This document shows, in pieces, positions 12,910-13,558 of a stretch of DNA of 13,558 nt; position 1 is the stretch's first letter, and every line of letters starts with the position of its first letter. The notes beneath the pieces are model-generated. The model made no database searches, was not told the DNA's origin, and saw nothing but the letters and a program-made list of their open reading frames with translations. The position numbers were made by a program, and so were the translations under genes. Source of the stretch: Bacteroidales bacterium (GTDB lineage Bacteria > Bacteroidota > Bacteroidia > Bacteroidales > JAOZVK01); NCBI GenBank assembly GCA_029938185.1, contig JAOZVK010000097.1:1-13558 (forward strand). The letters are read 5' to 3'.

Positions 12910-13558
12910 ATGCGTAAATTTAATACATCAGGTCCAAATATACCAGAAAGACATTATACAATTACACGAACTAATTTAATAGAAGAGGGTGTAGATTTGG
13001 TAAAAGATGAAAGATATTTTACAATTTGGGCACCTCGTCAGACAGGAAAAAGTACCTATTTCGGACAGCTTGCAAAAGAGTTAGAAAAACAAGATTACAA
13101 AGTTGCTCAAATTAGTTTTGAAGGAGCTACAACAACTTCATTAAAAGTATTTATAAGGGAACTGATTTATCAACTTAATCATTTTTGGAATACAAATTTT
13201 GAAGAAACAGAATTGTTTGAAATATTTAGTGAAATTTCAAAAATAAAAGACAAAAAATGTGTTCTAATAATAGATGAAATAGAAGAAATTAATCCTGACT
13301 ATTTTGGAAATTTTTTACATTCAATACGAAGAGTTTATCATTCAAGACATGGACACTGTCTTAAAAGTGTAATACTTGTTGGAGTAAAAAATATTGTAGG
13401 AGTTATCAGCGATAATGCAAGTCCATTCAATATTACCGATAACTTAAATATTCCATACTTTACAACAAAAGAAGTTAATGAGCTTTTTGAATTGCATGAA
13501 AATGAAACAAAACAAATTTTTAATAAAAAAGTAAAAGAAAAAATTTCAAAAATAACAG
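12910..13558 (+). CDS. AAA-type ATP-binding protein, 5' part
   Basis: The frame is open from ATG 12910 to the window end, 216 codons, so the C-terminus is missing. The start MRKFNTSGPNIPERHYTITR is typical of a Bacteroidetes family of AAA_35/AAA_14-like ATPases. Walker A is APRQTGKST at residues 41-49 (K47 contacts ATP) and Walker B is CVLIIDEIEE at about 117-126 (D122, E123). Further on, a sensor-like strand (SVILVGVKN) precedes NITDNLNIPYFTTKEV. The function of the family is not established; members are numerous paralogs, and some carry a C-terminal PD-(D/E)XK domain like the protein at the other end of this window. The A-rich leader (TTTTTTTAAATAAATT) has no Shine-Dalgarno. Confidence 0.85.
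   Translation, partial: MRKFNTSGPNIPERHYTITRTNLIEEGVDLVKDERYFTIWAPRQTGKSTYFGQLAKELEKQDYKVAQISFEGATTTSLKVFIRELIYQLNHFWNTNFEETELFEIFSEISKIKDKKCVLIIDEIEEINPDYFGNFLHSIRRVYHSRHGHCLKSVILVGVKNIVGVISDNASPFNITDNLNIPYFTTKEVNELFELHENETKQIFNKKVKEKISKIT

Noticed and set aside
1..13558. Left and right edge proteins as two ends of one composite transposon
   Set aside because: Both are ATPase-type accessory proteins, but the left one shows only its C-terminal part and the right one only its N-terminal part. No matching flanking repeats were seen, so no unit can be defined.

Overview
The DNA is strongly AT-rich. It looks like a Bacteroidetes (Bacteroidales/Marinilabiliales-like) chromosome. The clues are a secreted protein ending in a type IX secretion (Por) C-terminal sorting domain, starts without Shine-Dalgarno motifs, a TAnnTTTG promoter box upstream of argF, and the AAA/PD-(D/E)XK protein families typical of this phylum. 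No rRNA, tRNA or CRISPR array was seen.

Layout from left to right. (1) 2-958 (+): the 3' part of an AAA-ATPase-like/PD-(D/E)XK nuclease protein, cut by the window edge. (2) 959-1348: a gene-free stretch made of palindromic and inverted-repeat elements. (3) 1349-2254 (-): a tandem-domain universal stress protein. (4) 2255-2521: a cluster of dispersed intergenic repeats. (5) 2522-3475 (-): three overlapping small frames, read here as a membrane-anchored polymorphic-toxin-like protein split by a frameshift, followed by a candidate immunity gene. (6) 3648-3944 (-): a start-less C-terminal remnant of a Shedu-like (DUF4263) nuclease. (7) 3940-7011 (-): a complete Eco57I-like type IIG restriction-modification enzyme carrying four copies of a 20-21 bp palindrome inside its reading frame. 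(8) 7012-7699: an intergenic repeat interrupted by two miniature mobile elements. (9) 7700-8701 (-): ornithine carbamoyltransferase. (10) 8702-9447: gene-free, with a promoter box and another set of miniature elements. (11) 9448-12756 (+): a 1102-residue secreted beta-propeller/PKD protein exported by type IX secretion. (12) 12910-13558 (+): the start of an AAA ATPase cut by the right edge.

The middle (2.5-7 kb) is an accessory/defence patch: a restriction-modification enzyme, a decayed Shedu gene and a toxin-immunity-like cassette, all on the minus strand. usp and argF appear to be ordinary genes around it. The most interesting signals lie in small repeated DNA. They are a palindrome that encodes A-x-G-H-A-P-L in frame four times in one gene, a 414-bp MITE with exact 8-bp target duplications whose empty site can be seen elsewhere in the window, a second mini-element family with GGCTACC ends, and a repeat whose first bases coincide with the stop codons of three genes.
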